Below, in pieces: positions 1-9,490 of a DNA stretch of 64,000 bases. The first letter of the stretch is position 1; each line of letters starts with the position of its first letter. This stretch comes from Caproicibacterium argilliputei (GTDB taxonomy: Bacteria; Bacillota; Clostridia; Oscillospirales; Acutalibacteraceae): NCBI RefSeq assembly GCF_029211325.2, contig NZ_CP135996.1:1054001-1118000 (forward strand), given 5' to 3'. The translations under genes were made by a program, and so were the position numbers. The notes below the pieces were generated by a model that made no database searches, had not been told where the DNA came from, and saw only the letters and a program-made list of their open reading frames with translations.

Positions 1-2
1 CC

Positions 3-917
3 GGTCGTTTTGACCGCCAGGTCATGGTGGGCTATCCGGACATTCAGGGCCGCGAGGCAATCCTGCACGTGCACGCGCGCGGGAAACCGCTTGCGCCGGA
101 TGTGAACCTGAAAACGATTGCCGGCTCTACGGCGGGCTTTACCGGCGCGGATTTGGAAAACCTGCTGAACGAAGCGGCGCTGCTCACAGCGCGCAGAAGC
201 AAAAAAGCGATTACCATGCAGGAAATCGAGGAAGCAACCATCAAGGTTGTAGTCGGCACAGAAAAAAAGAGCCATGTGATGAGCGACCGTGAAAAGAAAC
301 TCACTGCCTATCACGAGGGCGGTCACGCCGTGGCAACGTACTTCTGCCCGACACAGGACCCCGTGCACCAAATCAGTATTATTCCGCGCGGCATGGCGGG
401 CGGATTTACCATGCAGATTCCCACGGAGGATCGCTCTTACAAATCCAAAAAGGAAATGGAAGAGGACTTGGTTGTTATGCTTGGCGGGCGGGTGTCCGAA
501 TCCCTGACCATGGACGATATTTCCACTGGCGCCAGCAATGATATTGAGCGTGCCACCAAATTGGCGCGTTCCATGGTGACGAAATACGGAATGTCGTCGG
601 CGCTTGGGCCGATTACGTACGGGCGCGATGAAAGCGAACCATTCCTTGGCCGCGATATGGGTCATGTGCGCGATTACTCCGAGGAAACCGCCGCGGCAAT
701 CGACAAGGAAATTAAGAATATCATGACCGCTGCTTATGACCGCACAGAGAGCATTCTGCGGGAGCATATGGATAAGCTGCACGAAGTGGCACGCTACCTG
801 TTCCTGCATGAAAAGATGAGCGGCGAGGAGTTCCAGAAAGTCATGCAGAACCGCATGGACGGCGAGGGGCGGGAGCTGCCGCAGCCGCCCGCTGCAGAGC
901 CGCTGCCGGAAGCGTAG
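3..917 (+). CDS. ftsH: ATP-dependent zinc metalloprotease FtsH, 3' part
   Basis: The reading frame is open from the window edge, so the N-terminus, membrane segments and Walker motifs lie outside; 304 residues are visible. It begins inside the AAA+ module (GRFDRQVMVGYPDIQGRE, the arginine-finger region) and continues through the AAA lid (TAGFTGADLENLLNEAALL). The peptidase zinc motif HEGGH is encoded near position 312, followed by the M41 helical domain and a Pro/Glu-rich tail. FtsH degrades unassembled or damaged membrane proteins and some regulators. A perfect 10-bp hairpin follows the stop codon. The identity is secure; only the start is missing. Confidence 0.96.
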   Translation, partial: GRFDRQVMVGYPDIQGREAILHVHARGKPLAPDVNLKTIAGSTAGFTGADLENLLNEAALLTARRSKKAITMQEIEEATIKVVVGTEKKSHVMSDREKKLTAYHEGGHAVATYFCPTQDPVHQISIIPRGMAGGFTMQIPTEDRSYKSKKEMEEDLVVMLGGRVSESLTMDDISTGASNDIERATKLARSMVTKYGMSSALGPITYGRDESEPFLGRDMGHVRDYSEETAAAIDKEIKNIMTAAYDRTESILREHMDKLHEVARYLFLHEKMSGEEFQKVMQNRMDGEGRELPQPPAAEPLPEA

Positions 918-950
918 TTGAGTTTCCCGCTTAACCGAATAGTCAGCCGG

Positions 951-990
951 AATCAGGGGAGTGCAGCAGTTCCCCTGATTTCTTGCTTTT
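951..990 (+). terminator. Hairpin downstream of ftsH
   Basis: A perfect 10-bp stem (aatcagggga / tcccctgatt, 951-960 with 971-980) is followed by a moderate T-rich tract (tcttgctttt). It probably ends ftsH transcription before the topoisomerase pair. Confidence 0.65.
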
Positions 991-1013
991 GGGGGGAGTT
1001 CCTCCCACTCAAA

Positions 1014-1042
1014 TTCCCATAACTTGCACGACCTGGTATAAT
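1014..1042 (+). promoter_or_regulatory. Candidate sigma-A promoter for the topoisomerase genes
   Basis: A perfect TATAAT at 1037-1042 lies 17 bp after TTCCCA (1014-1019, four of six matches to TTGACA). It is about 40 bp upstream of the ATG at 1082. The -35 is weak, so the call rests mainly on the -10 and position. Confidence 0.45.
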
Positions 1043-1081
1043 GAATGGGTAACAACACAGTTTACATTGCAGGAGACGGAT

Positions 1082-3061
1082 ATGCCTAAAAAAAATCAAA
1101 GTTATGATAATGAAAGTATTTCGATGCTGAAAGGTGCCGACCGTGTCCGGCTGCGTCCGGCGGTCATTTTCGGTTCGGACGGGATTGAGGGCTGCGAGCA
1201 CTCAATTTTTGAGATTCTTTCCAATGCCATCGATGAAGCACGCGAGGGCTACGGAAAGGAAATCACGATTACACGGTACAGTGACTGCTCTGTACAGGTG
1301 GAAGACCACGGCCGCGGCTGTCCGGTGGATTACAATCCGAAGGAAAAACGCTACAACTGGGAATTGGTGTTCTGTGAAATGTACGCCGGCGGCAAGTACC
1401 ACAATGATGAAAACGGCAGCTATGAGTACAGCCTTGGCTTAAACGGACTCGGCCTTTGCGCAACGCAGTATTCTTCGGAATATATGGATGTGGAAATCCA
1501 CACAGGCGAAACTAAGTATACGCTGCACTTTGAGCATGGAAAGAACGTTGGCGGTCTGCACAGCGAGCCGAGCACAGCAAAAAGCGGCACAAAAATCCGC
1601 TGGAAGCCGGATTTGCAGGTCTTTACGGACATTCAGGTTCCGGCAGAATACTATATGGACACGCTGCAACGGCAGGCGATTGTCAATGACGGCTTAAAGT
1701 TTGTATTCCGCAGCCAAAACGGAAACAGTTTCGACACGCAGGAGTTCCTTTACGAAAACGGCATTTCAGACCATGTGCGTGAGGAAGCCGGCGAGGACGC
1801 ACTGACGACTGCACAGTTCTGGCAGGCGGAGCGCAAGGTGCGCGACCGGGCGGACAAACCGGAATATAAGGTAAAAATCAATGTGGCGCTGGCTTTTTCC
1901 AACAAAAAGCACTTGATTGAATACTACCACAATTCCAGTTGGTTGGAACACGGTGGCGCACCGGACAAGGCTGCGCGCAACGCTTTTGTGTATCAGATTG
2001 ATTCTTACCTCAAGCAGAACAGCAAGTACAACAAAAACGAAAGCCGCATTACTTTTGCAGATGTAGAAGATTGCCTGATCCTTGTTATTTCTTCGTTCAG
2101 TAACCGAACCTCTTATGAAAACCAGACCAAAAAGGCAATTACCAACAAGGGCATTCAGGAGGCCATGACCGAAATGCTCCGCCACCAGCTGGAGATTTAC
2201 TTCATTGAAAACCCGATGGAAGCGGATAAAATTGCTGCGCAGGTGCTCATTAACAAGCGCAGCCGTGAGGATGCCGAAAAAACGCGGCTGAATCTCAAAA
2301 AAAAGCTGACTTCCAATATGGACATTACCAGCCGCGTGGCAAAGTTTGTGGACTGCCGCAGCAAAGACAACACCAAGCGCGAAATCTTTATCGTGGAAGG
2401 TGACTCGGCGCTTGGCGCGTGCAAGCAGGCACGCGATCCCGACTTCCAAGCAATTATGCCCATTCGCGGCAAAATCCTGAACTGCCTGAAAGCAGATTAT
2501 GACCGTATTTTTAAAAGCGACATTATCACAGATCTTATTAAGGTGCTCGGCTGCGGCGTGCAGGTGAAAAGCAAGGCAAATAAAGACCTCAGCTCTTTTG
2601 ATATAGAAAACCTGCGCTGGAACAAGATTATTCTCTGTACCGATGCGGATGTGGACGGTTTTCAAATTCGCACGCTGCTGCTGACCATGCTGTACCGCCT
2701 GACACCGGAGCTTATTCAGCAGGGTAAGGTTTTTATTGCGGAGTCGCCGCTGTATGAAATCCGCAGCAAGGACGAAATCTACTTTGCTTACGATGAAGTG
2801 GAGAAAGAGCGCTTTATGAAGCAGCTGAACGGTCAGAAATTCACCATTCAGCGCAGCAAAGGACTGGGTGAAAACGAACCGGATATGATGAACTTGACCA
2901 CCATGAATCCCGCAACGCGCAGGCTGATTCAGGTGATGCCCTCGGATGCGGCGGCAACCGGCGATGTCTTTGACCTGCTTCTGGGGGACAACCTCAACGG
3001 CCGCAAAGCTTACATTGCGGAACACGGCAGGGAGTATGTTGACGAACTGGACGTCAGCTGA
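1082..3061 (+). CDS. Type IIA DNA topoisomerase subunit B (ParE/GyrB-like)
   Basis: ATPase subunit of an ATP-dependent type II topoisomerase; 659 residues from the ATG at 1082, chosen because a GGAGA ribosome site lies just upstream and the frame before it has no family similarity. Visible parts in order: a GHKL ATPase domain (EILSNAIDEAREG with the Mg-binding Asn, DHGRGCPVD, GLNGLGL), a transducer domain, and a TOPRIM domain with EGDSALG near residue 440 and DADVDGFQI near residue 520. The conserved SKGLGENEPDMM segment follows. It pairs with the A subunit starting 57 bp downstream. The length and divergence suggest the second, ParE-like enzyme of Clostridia rather than the main gyrase, but GyrB/ParE assignment is an inference. 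Confidence 0.92.
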   Translation: MPKKNQSYDNESISMLKGADRVRLRPAVIFGSDGIEGCEHSIFEILSNAIDEAREGYGKEITITRYSDCSVQVEDHGRGCPVDYNPKEKRYNWELVFCEMYAGGKYHNDENGSYEYSLGLNGLGLCATQYSSEYMDVEIHTGETKYTLHFEHGKNVGGLHSEPSTAKSGTKIRWKPDLQVFTDIQVPAEYYMDTLQRQAIVNDGLKFVFRSQNGNSFDTQEFLYENGISDHVREEAGEDALTTAQFWQAERKVRDRADKPEYKVKINVALAFSNKKHLIEYYHNSSWLEHGGAPDKAARNAFVYQIDSYLKQNSKYNKNESRITFADVEDCLILVISSFSNRTSYENQTKKAITNKGIQEAMTEMLRHQLEIYFIENPMEADKIAAQVLINKRSREDAEKTRLNLKKKLTSNMDITSRVAKFVDCRSKDNTKREIFIVEGDSALGACKQARDPDFQAIMPIRGKILNCLKADYDRIFKSDIITDLIKVLGCGVQVKSKANKDLSSFDIENLRWNKIILCTDADVDGFQIRTLLLTMLYRLTPELIQQGKVFIAESPLYEIRSKDEIYFAYDEVEKERFMKQLNGQKFTIQRSKGLGENEPDMMNLTTMNPATRRLIQVMPSDAAATGDVFDLLLGDNLNGRKAYIAEHGREYVDELDVS

Positions 3062-3118
3062 TGTGTCCTTTCCCGCAGGCAGATTTGATTCCTTGGTACA
3101 AGAAAGGCAGGTAAGGGA

Positions 3119-5362
3119 ATGCCAAAACGAAGAAAAACAGAACATACGGCACCAATGCCGAAAGCGCACGGCGTGATCGAAGGCGCCGGACAGGTTGTGA
3201 CACAGCCGATTGTTTCCACCCTGGAAAAAAACTATATGCCTTATGCCATGAGCGTGATTATGAGCCGCGCCATTCCGGAAATCGACGGGTTTAAGCCCAG
3301 TCACCGAAAGCTGCTGTACACCATGTACAAAATGGGGCTGCTGACCGGCGCGCGCACGAAAAGCGCCAATATCGTGGGGCAGACCATGCGTCTGAATCCC
3401 CACGGCGACGCGGCAATTTACGATACCATGGTACGTCTATCCCGTGGCTATGAGGCACTGTTGCATCCCTATGTGGACAGCAAGGGAAACTTCGGTAAGT
3501 TTTACAGTCGTGACATGGCGTGGGCAGCTTCCCGTTACACTGAGGCAAAGCTGGACCCGATCTGCAGCGAACTGTTTCGGGACATTGATAAAGACACCGT
3601 CGACTTTGTGGACAACTACGACAGCACCATGAAAGAGCCGACACTTCTGCCGGCGACTTTTCCCAGCGTTCTGGTAAACGCCAACACTGGTATCGCGGTT
3701 GGCATGGCCAGCAGCGTTTGTTCCTTTAATTTAAAAGAAGTTTGTGAAACAACCGCCGCGCGGATTCAGCACCACGACCACGACCTGCTTTCCACACTGC
3801 AGGCACCGGACTTTCCGGGCGGCGGGCAGATTCTGTATGACCGCCGACAGATGGAGCAGATCTACCGCACCGGGCGCGGCAGTATTCGGGTGCGCAGCCG
3901 GTATGCGTATGATGCCTCCGCAAACTGCATTGACATTACGCAGATTCCGCCAAGCACCACGGTCGAAGCGATTGTCGAAAAAGTGGTTGACTTGGTCAAG
4001 CAGGGGAAAGTGCGGGAAATTTCCGATATCCGTGATGAAACCGGTTTGGCAGGCTTAAAGATTACCATTGACCTCAAGCGCGGCGCGGATCCGCACAAGC
4101 TGATGGCCAAGCTGTTCCGTCTGACACCGCTGGAGGATACCTTTTCCTGCAACTTTAATATTTTGGTGCGCGGCGTGCCGCGCGTCATGGGGGTTGGGGA
4201 GATTCTGGACGAGTGGACGGCGTTCCGCACTGAATGTGTGCGCCGCCGCACGGAGTTTGACCTGCAGAAAAAGATGGACCGGCTGCACCTGCTCAAGGGG
4301 TTGGAAGCCATTCTGCTGGACATGGATAAAGCCATTGCCATCATCCGCAAAACCGAAGAGGAAACGGCAGTGGTGCCGAACCTGATGGTTGGTTTTGGCA
4401 TTGATGAGCCGCAAGCGGAATATGTGGCGGAGATTAAGCTGCGCCACCTGAACCGTGAATATATTTTGAAACGTACGCAGGATATCACACAGCTGCAGAA
4501 AGAAATTGCCGAGCTGAATGCCATTCTGGACGACCCGAAGAAAATTAAAAAAATCATCGTGCAGGAGCTGAAGGAAGTCGCGGAGCGCTACGGGCAACCG
4601 CGCCGCAGTATTCTGCTGTATCAGGATGAGTTAGCAGAAGTTGAAGAAGCATTGGATGAGGTGCCGGACTATCCGGTCAATCTCTTCTTTACGCGTGAAG
4701 GGTATTTTAAAAAAATTACGCCGCAGTCGCTGCGCATGAGCGGAGAGCAAAAGCTCAAAGAAGGCGATGTGGTTACGGAGCACCTTGAGGCGACCAATGC
4801 CGCTGACCTGCTGTTTTTTACGGAGCACTGCCAGGTTTACAAGGCAAAAGCCTGCGATTTTGACGATTCCAAAGCCAGTGTACTGGGCGATTATGTACCG
4901 GCGAAGCTGCAGATGGATGCGGAAGAAAACATTCTGCAGATGACCGTCACGGCAGATTACAGCGGCTTCCTGCTGTTTTGCTTTGAAAACGGCAAGGCAG
5001 CCAAAGTTCCGCTTGCCGCTTATGAAACCAAGACAAACCGCAAAAAACTGGTCAATGCCTACTGTGACAAAAGCCCGCTGGTGTCGCTGTTGGTGCTTCC
5101 AGAGGACACCGAGGTAGTGCTTACCTCCAGCCAAGGTCGCAAACTGCTGGTAAACACTGCCGAGATTCCGCCGAAGTCCACGCGGAACACACAGGGCGTG
5201 CAGGTGATGACGCTGCGGCGCAGTGCGGTGCTGCAGGCTGCGGCGGTTTATCACGACGGCGATGTGGAAAATCCCTCCCGTTATCGCAAGAAGATTCCGG
5301 CTATCGGCGCGCTGCCCACAGCAGAGGAAATGGAGGGCGAGCAGCTGAAACTGACGGAGTAG
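3119..5362 (+). CDS. Type IIA DNA topoisomerase subunit A (ParC/GyrA-like)
   Basis: DNA breakage-reunion subunit, 747 residues, partner of the preceding B subunit. The N-terminal winged-helix core carries YMPYAMSVIMSRAIPEIDG and the active-site tyrosine in ASRYTEAKL (about residue 140). The coiled-coil gate region (HLLKGLEAILLDMDKAI) follows, then a C-terminal beta-pinwheel region with degenerate repeats; I do not see a canonical GyrA box, which favours a topoisomerase-IV-like decatenase over a gyrase that introduces negative supercoils. The start is supported by an AGGCAGGTAAGGGA Shine-Dalgarno region. The two genes are presumably one transcript. Confidence 0.92.
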   Translation: MPKRRKTEHTAPMPKAHGVIEGAGQVVTQPIVSTLEKNYMPYAMSVIMSRAIPEIDGFKPSHRKLLYTMYKMGLLTGARTKSANIVGQTMRLNPHGDAAIYDTMVRLSRGYEALLHPYVDSKGNFGKFYSRDMAWAASRYTEAKLDPICSELFRDIDKDTVDFVDNYDSTMKEPTLLPATFPSVLVNANTGIAVGMASSVCSFNLKEVCETTAARIQHHDHDLLSTLQAPDFPGGGQILYDRRQMEQIYRTGRGSIRVRSRYAYDASANCIDITQIPPSTTVEAIVEKVVDLVKQGKVREISDIRDETGLAGLKITIDLKRGADPHKLMAKLFRLTPLEDTFSCNFNILVRGVPRVMGVGEILDEWTAFRTECVRRRTEFDLQKKMDRLHLLKGLEAILLDMDKAIAIIRKTEEETAVVPNLMVGFGIDEPQAEYVAEIKLRHLNREYILKRTQDITQLQKEIAELNAILDDPKKIKKIIVQELKEVAERYGQPRRSILLYQDELAEVEEALDEVPDYPVNLFFTREGYFKKITPQSLRMSGEQKLKEGDVVTEHLEATNAADLLFFTEHCQVYKAKACDFDDSKASVLGDYVPAKLQMDAEENILQMTVTADYSGFLLFCFENGKAAKVPLAAYETKTNRKKLVNAYCDKSPLVSLLVLPEDTEVVLTSSQGRKLLVNTAEIPPKSTRNTQGVQVMTLRRSAVLQAAAVYHDGDVENPSRYRKKIPAIGALPTAEEMEGEQLKLTE

Positions 5363-5492
5363 AGCAAAAAAACACCCCGAAGCTTTTGCGCCGGGGTGGG
5401 TTCCCCCGGCGTGCAAACGCTGAAACGCGGAAGGTTCCAAAAGCTAGTCTGTACGGAAAACGCGCGGTTATGCCGTGCACTGTAAAAAAAAC

Positions 5493-5521
5493 TTGCTTTT
5501 TTATGACTTCCGTGCTAAAAT
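5493..5521 (+). promoter_or_regulatory. Candidate promoter for secG
   Basis: TTGCTT (5493-5498) and TAAAAT (5516-5521) are separated by exactly 17 bp. They lie about 80 bp before the secG start. Confidence 0.5.
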
Positions 5522-5603
5522 AAACAGAGTTTATAAAGGGATGCGTGGCTTCCTGCGCAGGCAGGCCGTGCAGCGTCCCGTAATTGCTTCGGAGGTACCA
5601 TTC

Positions 5604-5855
5604 ATGACAGTTCCTGAGATTGTTCTTGGAATCGTTCTGATCCTTGCTGCCTTGGCCATCATTGTGGTTGTCCTTCTGCAGGAAGGCCACGACCGCGATG
5701 TGGGTGTCGTCACCGGCGGTGCGGATACATTTCTCAGCCAGAACAGCGCACGTTCTATTGACACGTTTCTGGCTCGGTGGACGAAGATTATTGCCATTGC
5801 TTTCTTTATTTTAGTCATTGCTACGAATATTTTTATGTTCACAGTCAGCAAGTAA
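5604..5855 (+). CDS. secG: Preprotein translocase subunit SecG
   Basis: Small accessory subunit of the SecYEG protein-export channel, 83 residues. Two hydrophobic helices (about residues 3-22 and 57-78) flank a short polar loop containing the family-typical LLQEGHDRDVG and GGADTFL segments. The ATG at 5604 is preceded by GGAGG at 5591. A longer in-frame extension upstream lacks a ribosome site and family similarity. It is followed by a terminator and then rnr, a secG-rnr order common in Firmicutes. Confidence 0.93.
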   Translation: MTVPEIVLGIVLILAALAIIVVVLLQEGHDRDVGVVTGGADTFLSQNSARSIDTFLARWTKIIAIAFFILVIATNIFMFTVSK

Positions 5856-5867
5856 GCAGTGGTAGGA

Positions 5868-5894
5868 AGCCCCGCAAAGCAGCGGGGCTTTTTT
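5868..5894 (+). terminator. Intrinsic terminator after secG
   Basis: AGCCCCGC and GCGGGGCT form a perfect 8-bp stem around a 6-nt loop, followed by a run of T residues. It separates secG from rnr, though read-through is possible because no strong promoter is seen before rnr. Confidence 0.85.
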
Positions 5895-5944
5895 ACGTTA
5901 TGTGTGCGGCCGAACTTGCCGTAAATGACAGATGGAGGTCTTAT

Positions 5945-8083
5945 ATGGTCGAAGACATCAAAAAAGGGATACTGGAGGCACTGCAGAGTGCCGGTGAGGA
6001 TCTTTCCTCACGGTTTCTAATGCGCAAGCTGAACATCCCGGAAAAATACAAAAATACGTTTTACCTTGCGCTGAATCAGCTGCGCAGTGAGAAAAAGGTG
6101 AGTGTGGACAGCCGCCATCTGGTGCATTTGCATGCGGACAACAGCCAGCGTGTGCCCGCCGTTATCATCTCCCTTTCCCGCACATTCGCATTTGCACGCC
6201 CGGACGACGGGGGCGAGGATCTCTTTCTGCGCGGCGCGGACTTACACGGTGCCTTTCTGGGGGATTCGGTCTTATTGGGAAACATCCGTCAAGGCTTAAA
6301 AGGCCCAACCTGCGAAGTGATGGAAATCACTGAGCAGGCTGGTACCATCATCAACGGTTCCATTGTCGATGAGGGCTACGGCCCAGAGCTGCACCCGGAC
6401 GCCGCCATCCGCTTTAATATTCCCATCGAGGAGTTCACCCACTGCGGGGCTAAAATCGGCGACAAAGTGCAGACCAATGTGCACCGCCTGCCGCGCTCCT
6501 CGCACTTTGCCGCGCAGGTGATTAAAACTTACGGTCCGTCGGACTGCGCGCGTATCTGTGCCGATGCAATCATTGACTCTAACGCGATTCGGACGGTTTT
6601 TCCGGAAGAAGCGAAAGAGGAAGCTAAGCGCATTGGTTCCCGCGCAATTACGGAAGCGGACTTGCGCGGCCGTGCGGACTTCCGCGACTGGCCGATTTGT
6701 ACCATTGACAGCGCCAGCGCAAAAGATTTGGATGATGCCATCAGCGTGGTGCGCACCGAAAGCGGTTATCGCCTTGGCGTGCATATCGCGGACGTTTCAT
6801 ACTATGTGCGTCCCGGCACAGCCCTTGACGAAGAAGCCCGCCGGCGGGCAACCTCCGTTTATCTGCCGGATCGCGTGGTGCCGATGCTGCCGGAAGAAAT
6901 CAGCAACGGTGTCTGTTCGCTGAATGCGGGGACGGACAAGCTCACGTTTTCCGCGGTCATGGAGTTTGACAAAGCCGGTATCATGACGCACTATGAATTT
7001 CATAAATCGGTAATTAGCAGCAAGGTGCGCGGCGTTTACGACGAAGTCAATGCGATTTTCGGCGGCACAGCTTCAGAAACGCTGCTGCAAAAATATGCGC
7101 CGGTGCTGGAGAGCCTTGCCGCGGCGCGCGAGTTGGCGGGCATTCTGAAAGAGAACGCGCGCAAAGCTGGCAATTTTGACATTGACAGTTCTGAGTCGGA
7201 TTTCGTACTGGATGAAAACGGAAAATGTATTGATGTGATTCCGCGCCATACCGGCGCCTCTGAGCAGATGATTGAGCAGCTGATGATTGCGGCAAACCAG
7301 GCGGCGGCGAAACTGGGCAAAGAGAAGAAATTGCCGTTTGTCTACCGTGTGCATGAGAATCCGGACCCCGACCGCGTCGATTCGCTGAAGGAACTGCTGG
7401 TGGCCATCGGGTTGAACCCCGCCTGTCTGGCGCACACTGCCGATGTGACTACGAAGAATTTCGCACAGGTGATGGAGCAGGCCGCCGGAACCCCGAAAGA
7501 AAAGGTGGTGTCCCATCAGCTGCTGCGCACCATGGCAAAGGCACGTTACGATACAAAGCCGCTGGGGCATTTCGGGCTGGCACTGGAGGACTACTGCCAC
7601 TTTACGTCACCAATTCGCCGGTATCCGGACACATCCATTCACCGCATTATGGGCGCATTCTTAGCAGGCGAACCGAAAGCGGAAATTGACCGCAAGTATG
7701 CGGAGTTTGCGGAGGAATCCGCCAAACATTCCAGTGAGCGGGAAATCAAAGCGATGAACACCGAGCGCAGTGCCGATGACTGCTACGCTGCCGAATATAT
7801 GGCGCAGCATCTTGGCGAAACGTATGAGGGAATCATCAGCGGTGTGACCATGCGCGGCGTGTTTGTGCAGCTGCAAAATACGGTGGAGGGCTTTGTTCCG
7901 GTTGCGCTGTTTACAGACAAGCACTTTGAATTTGACGGGCAGGTTTCACAGGTTGACGAGGGCACCAGAGAGCGCCTGACGATTGGCGATACGCTTCGTG
8001 TGGTAAGTGTAGCGGCGGATGTTTCCAGCGGCCGCATTGACTTTGCACCTGCCGGCTATGAACTGGAAAACGCGAAGTTATAA
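5945..8083 (+). CDS. rnr: Ribonuclease R
   Basis: 3'-to-5' processive exoribonuclease of the RNase II/R family, 712 residues from the ATG at 5945 (GGAGG ribosome site about 10 bp before it). An N-terminal winged-helix region and cold-shock domains are followed by the RNB catalytic core. The core carries IDSASAKDLDDAIS near residues 254-267, where the acidic residues coordinate the two catalytic metals, and YCHFTSPIRRYPD further on. A C-terminal S1 domain (YEGIISGVTMRGVFVQL) completes it. RNase R degrades structured RNA and works with SmpB/tmRNA in quality control; smpB is not the next gene here. Confidence 0.94.
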   Translation: MVEDIKKGILEALQSAGEDLSSRFLMRKLNIPEKYKNTFYLALNQLRSEKKVSVDSRHLVHLHADNSQRVPAVIISLSRTFAFARPDDGGEDLFLRGADLHGAFLGDSVLLGNIRQGLKGPTCEVMEITEQAGTIINGSIVDEGYGPELHPDAAIRFNIPIEEFTHCGAKIGDKVQTNVHRLPRSSHFAAQVIKTYGPSDCARICADAIIDSNAIRTVFPEEAKEEAKRIGSRAITEADLRGRADFRDWPICTIDSASAKDLDDAISVVRTESGYRLGVHIADVSYYVRPGTALDEEARRRATSVYLPDRVVPMLPEEISNGVCSLNAGTDKLTFSAVMEFDKAGIMTHYEFHKSVISSKVRGVYDEVNAIFGGTASETLLQKYAPVLESLAAARELAGILKENARKAGNFDIDSSESDFVLDENGKCIDVIPRHTGASEQMIEQLMIAANQAAAKLGKEKKLPFVYRVHENPDPDRVDSLKELLVAIGLNPACLAHTADVTTKNFAQVMEQAAGTPKEKVVSHQLLRTMAKARYDTKPLGHFGLALEDYCHFTSPIRRYPDTSIHRIMGAFLAGEPKAEIDRKYAEFAEESAKHSSEREIKAMNTERSADDCYAAEYMAQHLGETYEGIISGVTMRGVFVQLQNTVEGFVPVALFTDKHFEFDGQVSQVDEGTRERLTIGDTLRVVSVAADVSSGRIDFAPAGYELENAKL

Positions 8084-8118
8084 TTTTCAGAAACAGCCCA
8101 TATACTGGCAGCAGGGGG

Positions 8119-8382
8119 GTGAGGGACATCCTTTTTGCTGTCATTCTTTTTGGGGCTTTTTTATTCAGTGCGGCGCTTCTTGCCGCCGGAAAAAGCCCAC
8201 GTCCTTTTGTCACTGCCGCCGGGAGCGTGGTGACCGGACTTGCGGCGCTGTTTGCCGTCAGCCTGACGAGCAGTTTTACAGGTGTTTCGCTGCCCATTAG
8301 TCCGATTTCTATGGGTGTCTCTGCGTTTCTGGGAATTCCGGGGGTGACGGTACTGCTGCTGCTCAATCTGATTTTTGCATAA
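8119..8382 (+). CDS. Pro-sigma-K processing inhibitor BofA-like membrane protein
   Basis: 87-residue, almost entirely hydrophobic protein with about three membrane segments, starting at a GTG just after a G-rich ribosome site. The C-terminal half (LPISPISMGVSAFLGIPGVTVLLLL) matches the conserved tail of the BofA family, which restrains the SpoIVFB protease that activates sigma-K during sporulation. Many Clostridia that may not sporulate also keep such genes, so a sporulation role is not proven. It follows rnr by 35 bp and shares its downstream terminator with a converging gene. Confidence 0.68.
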   Translation: MRDILFAVILFGAFLFSAALLAAGKSPRPFVTAAGSVVTGLAALFAVSLTSSFTGVSLPISPISMGVSAFLGIPGVTVLLLLNLIFA

Positions 8383-8386
8383 AAAA

Positions 8387-8428
8387 TGAAAAGGCTGACG
8401 CGGGGTGCGCCGGCCTTTTCAAATTTTT
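8387..8428. terminator. Bidirectional terminator
   Basis: gaaaaggc (8388-8395) pairs with gccttttc (8413-8420), with A-rich and T-rich flanks on opposite sides. It sits between the converging BofA-like and DUF4364 genes and can serve both. Confidence 0.75.
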
Positions 8429-8432
8429 GCGT

Positions 8433-9005
8433 TTATTCTTTTAAGAGGCTTTCCGCCATTTCACGGTCATCGGTCAGCAGTGCAAGCAGCATTTGGTAAA
8501 CCCGCTGCGGCGATTCCTGAAAGTTGTGCTTAATCAGCTGTGCCTGCAGAACATCCGGTACGGTCAGAGAAAGGGACATCATTTCCTCCTTGCCACCGGA
8601 TATGTGACACTGCACCCGGTAGCCGCACGGGCATTTTGTAATATCTACCGCGTTTTCACGCTCTCGGCGTGCCTGCGCTAGAAGCCCCAGCGCTGCGCGC
8701 ACCGCCTTGTCCCGTACGGAGAGCGGCAGCGCTGTGTCAAGCTGCTGTGCAATGGCGCGCGCCTGGGCACTGGCGGTGTAGCAGTTGTCCTGCAAAAGCA
8801 GGTTGCCGTTTTCTGTTAGTTCCTCCAGTGCATCGGTCAGCTCAAAATAATTGGCAAGTCCCAGTCCCTGCACGCTTTGCAGAATATCATCGCGGGAAAG
8901 CGGGGCGTTTACACTGGAAAGCAGGTAGCACAGCAGAATGCGAATTTCATCCTTGTTCCGCAGACCGCCCAACTCCACACCGGCTGTAAAAGCGTCGTAA
9001 GCCAT
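8433..9005 (-). CDS. DUF4364 family protein
   Basis: 190-residue protein recognised as DUF4364 from its N-terminal region (NKDEIRILLCYLLSSVNAPL), which reads like a winged-helix segment. A cysteine-containing strand (ITKCPCGYRVQCHISGG) follows in the C-terminal half. The family is widespread in Clostridia and lacks an assigned function; a DNA-binding regulator is plausible. It is monocistronic, with a ribosome site (GGAGG) just before the ATG. A divergently read XRE regulator does not follow; both lie on the minus strand. Confidence 0.78.
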   Translation of the reverse strand: MAYDAFTAGVELGGLRNKDEIRILLCYLLSSVNAPLSRDDILQSVQGLGLANYFELTDALEELTENGNLLLQDNCYTASAQARAIAQQLDTALPLSVRDKAVRAALGLLAQARRERENAVDITKCPCGYRVQCHISGGKEEMMSLSLTVPDVLQAQLIKHNFQESPQRVYQMLLALLTDDREMAESLLKE

Positions 9006-9082
9006 ATCCGTCAGACACCTCCCTTTGCTTCATTTTAGCACAAGCGGCGGTGTTTTCGCAACCGAAAAAATACAAAATTCTG

Positions 9083-9490
9083 TCAGCGTTTCTTCTGCGT
9101 TATACTTTCCTGAACCTGGTCGGAAAGCTCCGTGAGCACTTCGGATTTGGTTTCGGTATCAGAAAGGCGGAAAAGCGCTACCAGCCGTCGCTCCTCCGGG
9201 CGCAGCTCGTAAATATGGGACATATTGTGGTCAAATTCGGTGAAAGTCAGCCCCTCCGGGTCAGAGACCAGCGGCATATTGTCGTCGTTTTCCAGCAGTG
9301 TGGCAACCGATACATTGAAAATTGCCGCAATCTGCTTTAAGGTGCTCAGCGGTGGGGTGGTGCGGTTGGTTTCGTAGTAGGCATATGTAGAGCGGTCCAG
9401 GTTTAGCAGTTCACTAACTTGCTGCTGGGTGTACCCGTTTTTGGTCCGCAGGGTGCGGAGCTGCTGCCCAAGATGAATCGGTGTTTTCAT
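9083..9490 (-). CDS. XRE-family helix-turn-helix regulator
   Basis: 135-residue DNA-binding protein. The N-terminal 60 residues form a lambda-repressor-like HTH (LGQQLRTLRTKNGYTQQQ, then LNLDRSTYAYYETNRTTP). The C-terminal part is acidic and probably helical, with no metal or peptidase motif. The ATG at 9490 is chosen because an AGGAG lies upstream (spacing about 13 nt, slightly long); a start 57 nt earlier has no ribosome site. Target genes cannot be deduced from context. Confidence 0.85.
   Translation of the reverse strand: MKTPIHLGQQLRTLRTKNGYTQQQVSELLNLDRSTYAYYETNRTTPPLSTLKQIAAIFNVSVATLLENDDNMPLVSDPEGLTFTEFDHNMSHIYELRPEERRLVALFRLSDTETKSEVLTELSDQVQESITQKKR

Noticed and set aside
983..1081. 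Upstream extension of the topoisomerase B subunit
   Set aside because: No similarity to the family, it contains the putative promoter, and the ATG at 1082 has its own ribosome site.
1766..3403. 545-codon open frame on the minus strand
   Set aside because: It lies wholly opposite the topoisomerase genes, with no ribosome site and no recognisable domain; long antisense frames arise from codon bias in conserved genes.
5371..5399. Hairpin after the topoisomerase A gene (caccccg/cggggtg)
   Set aside because: The T-run needed on the plus strand is missing; A residues precede the stem instead, so it would only work for a minus-strand transcript and no such gene is present.
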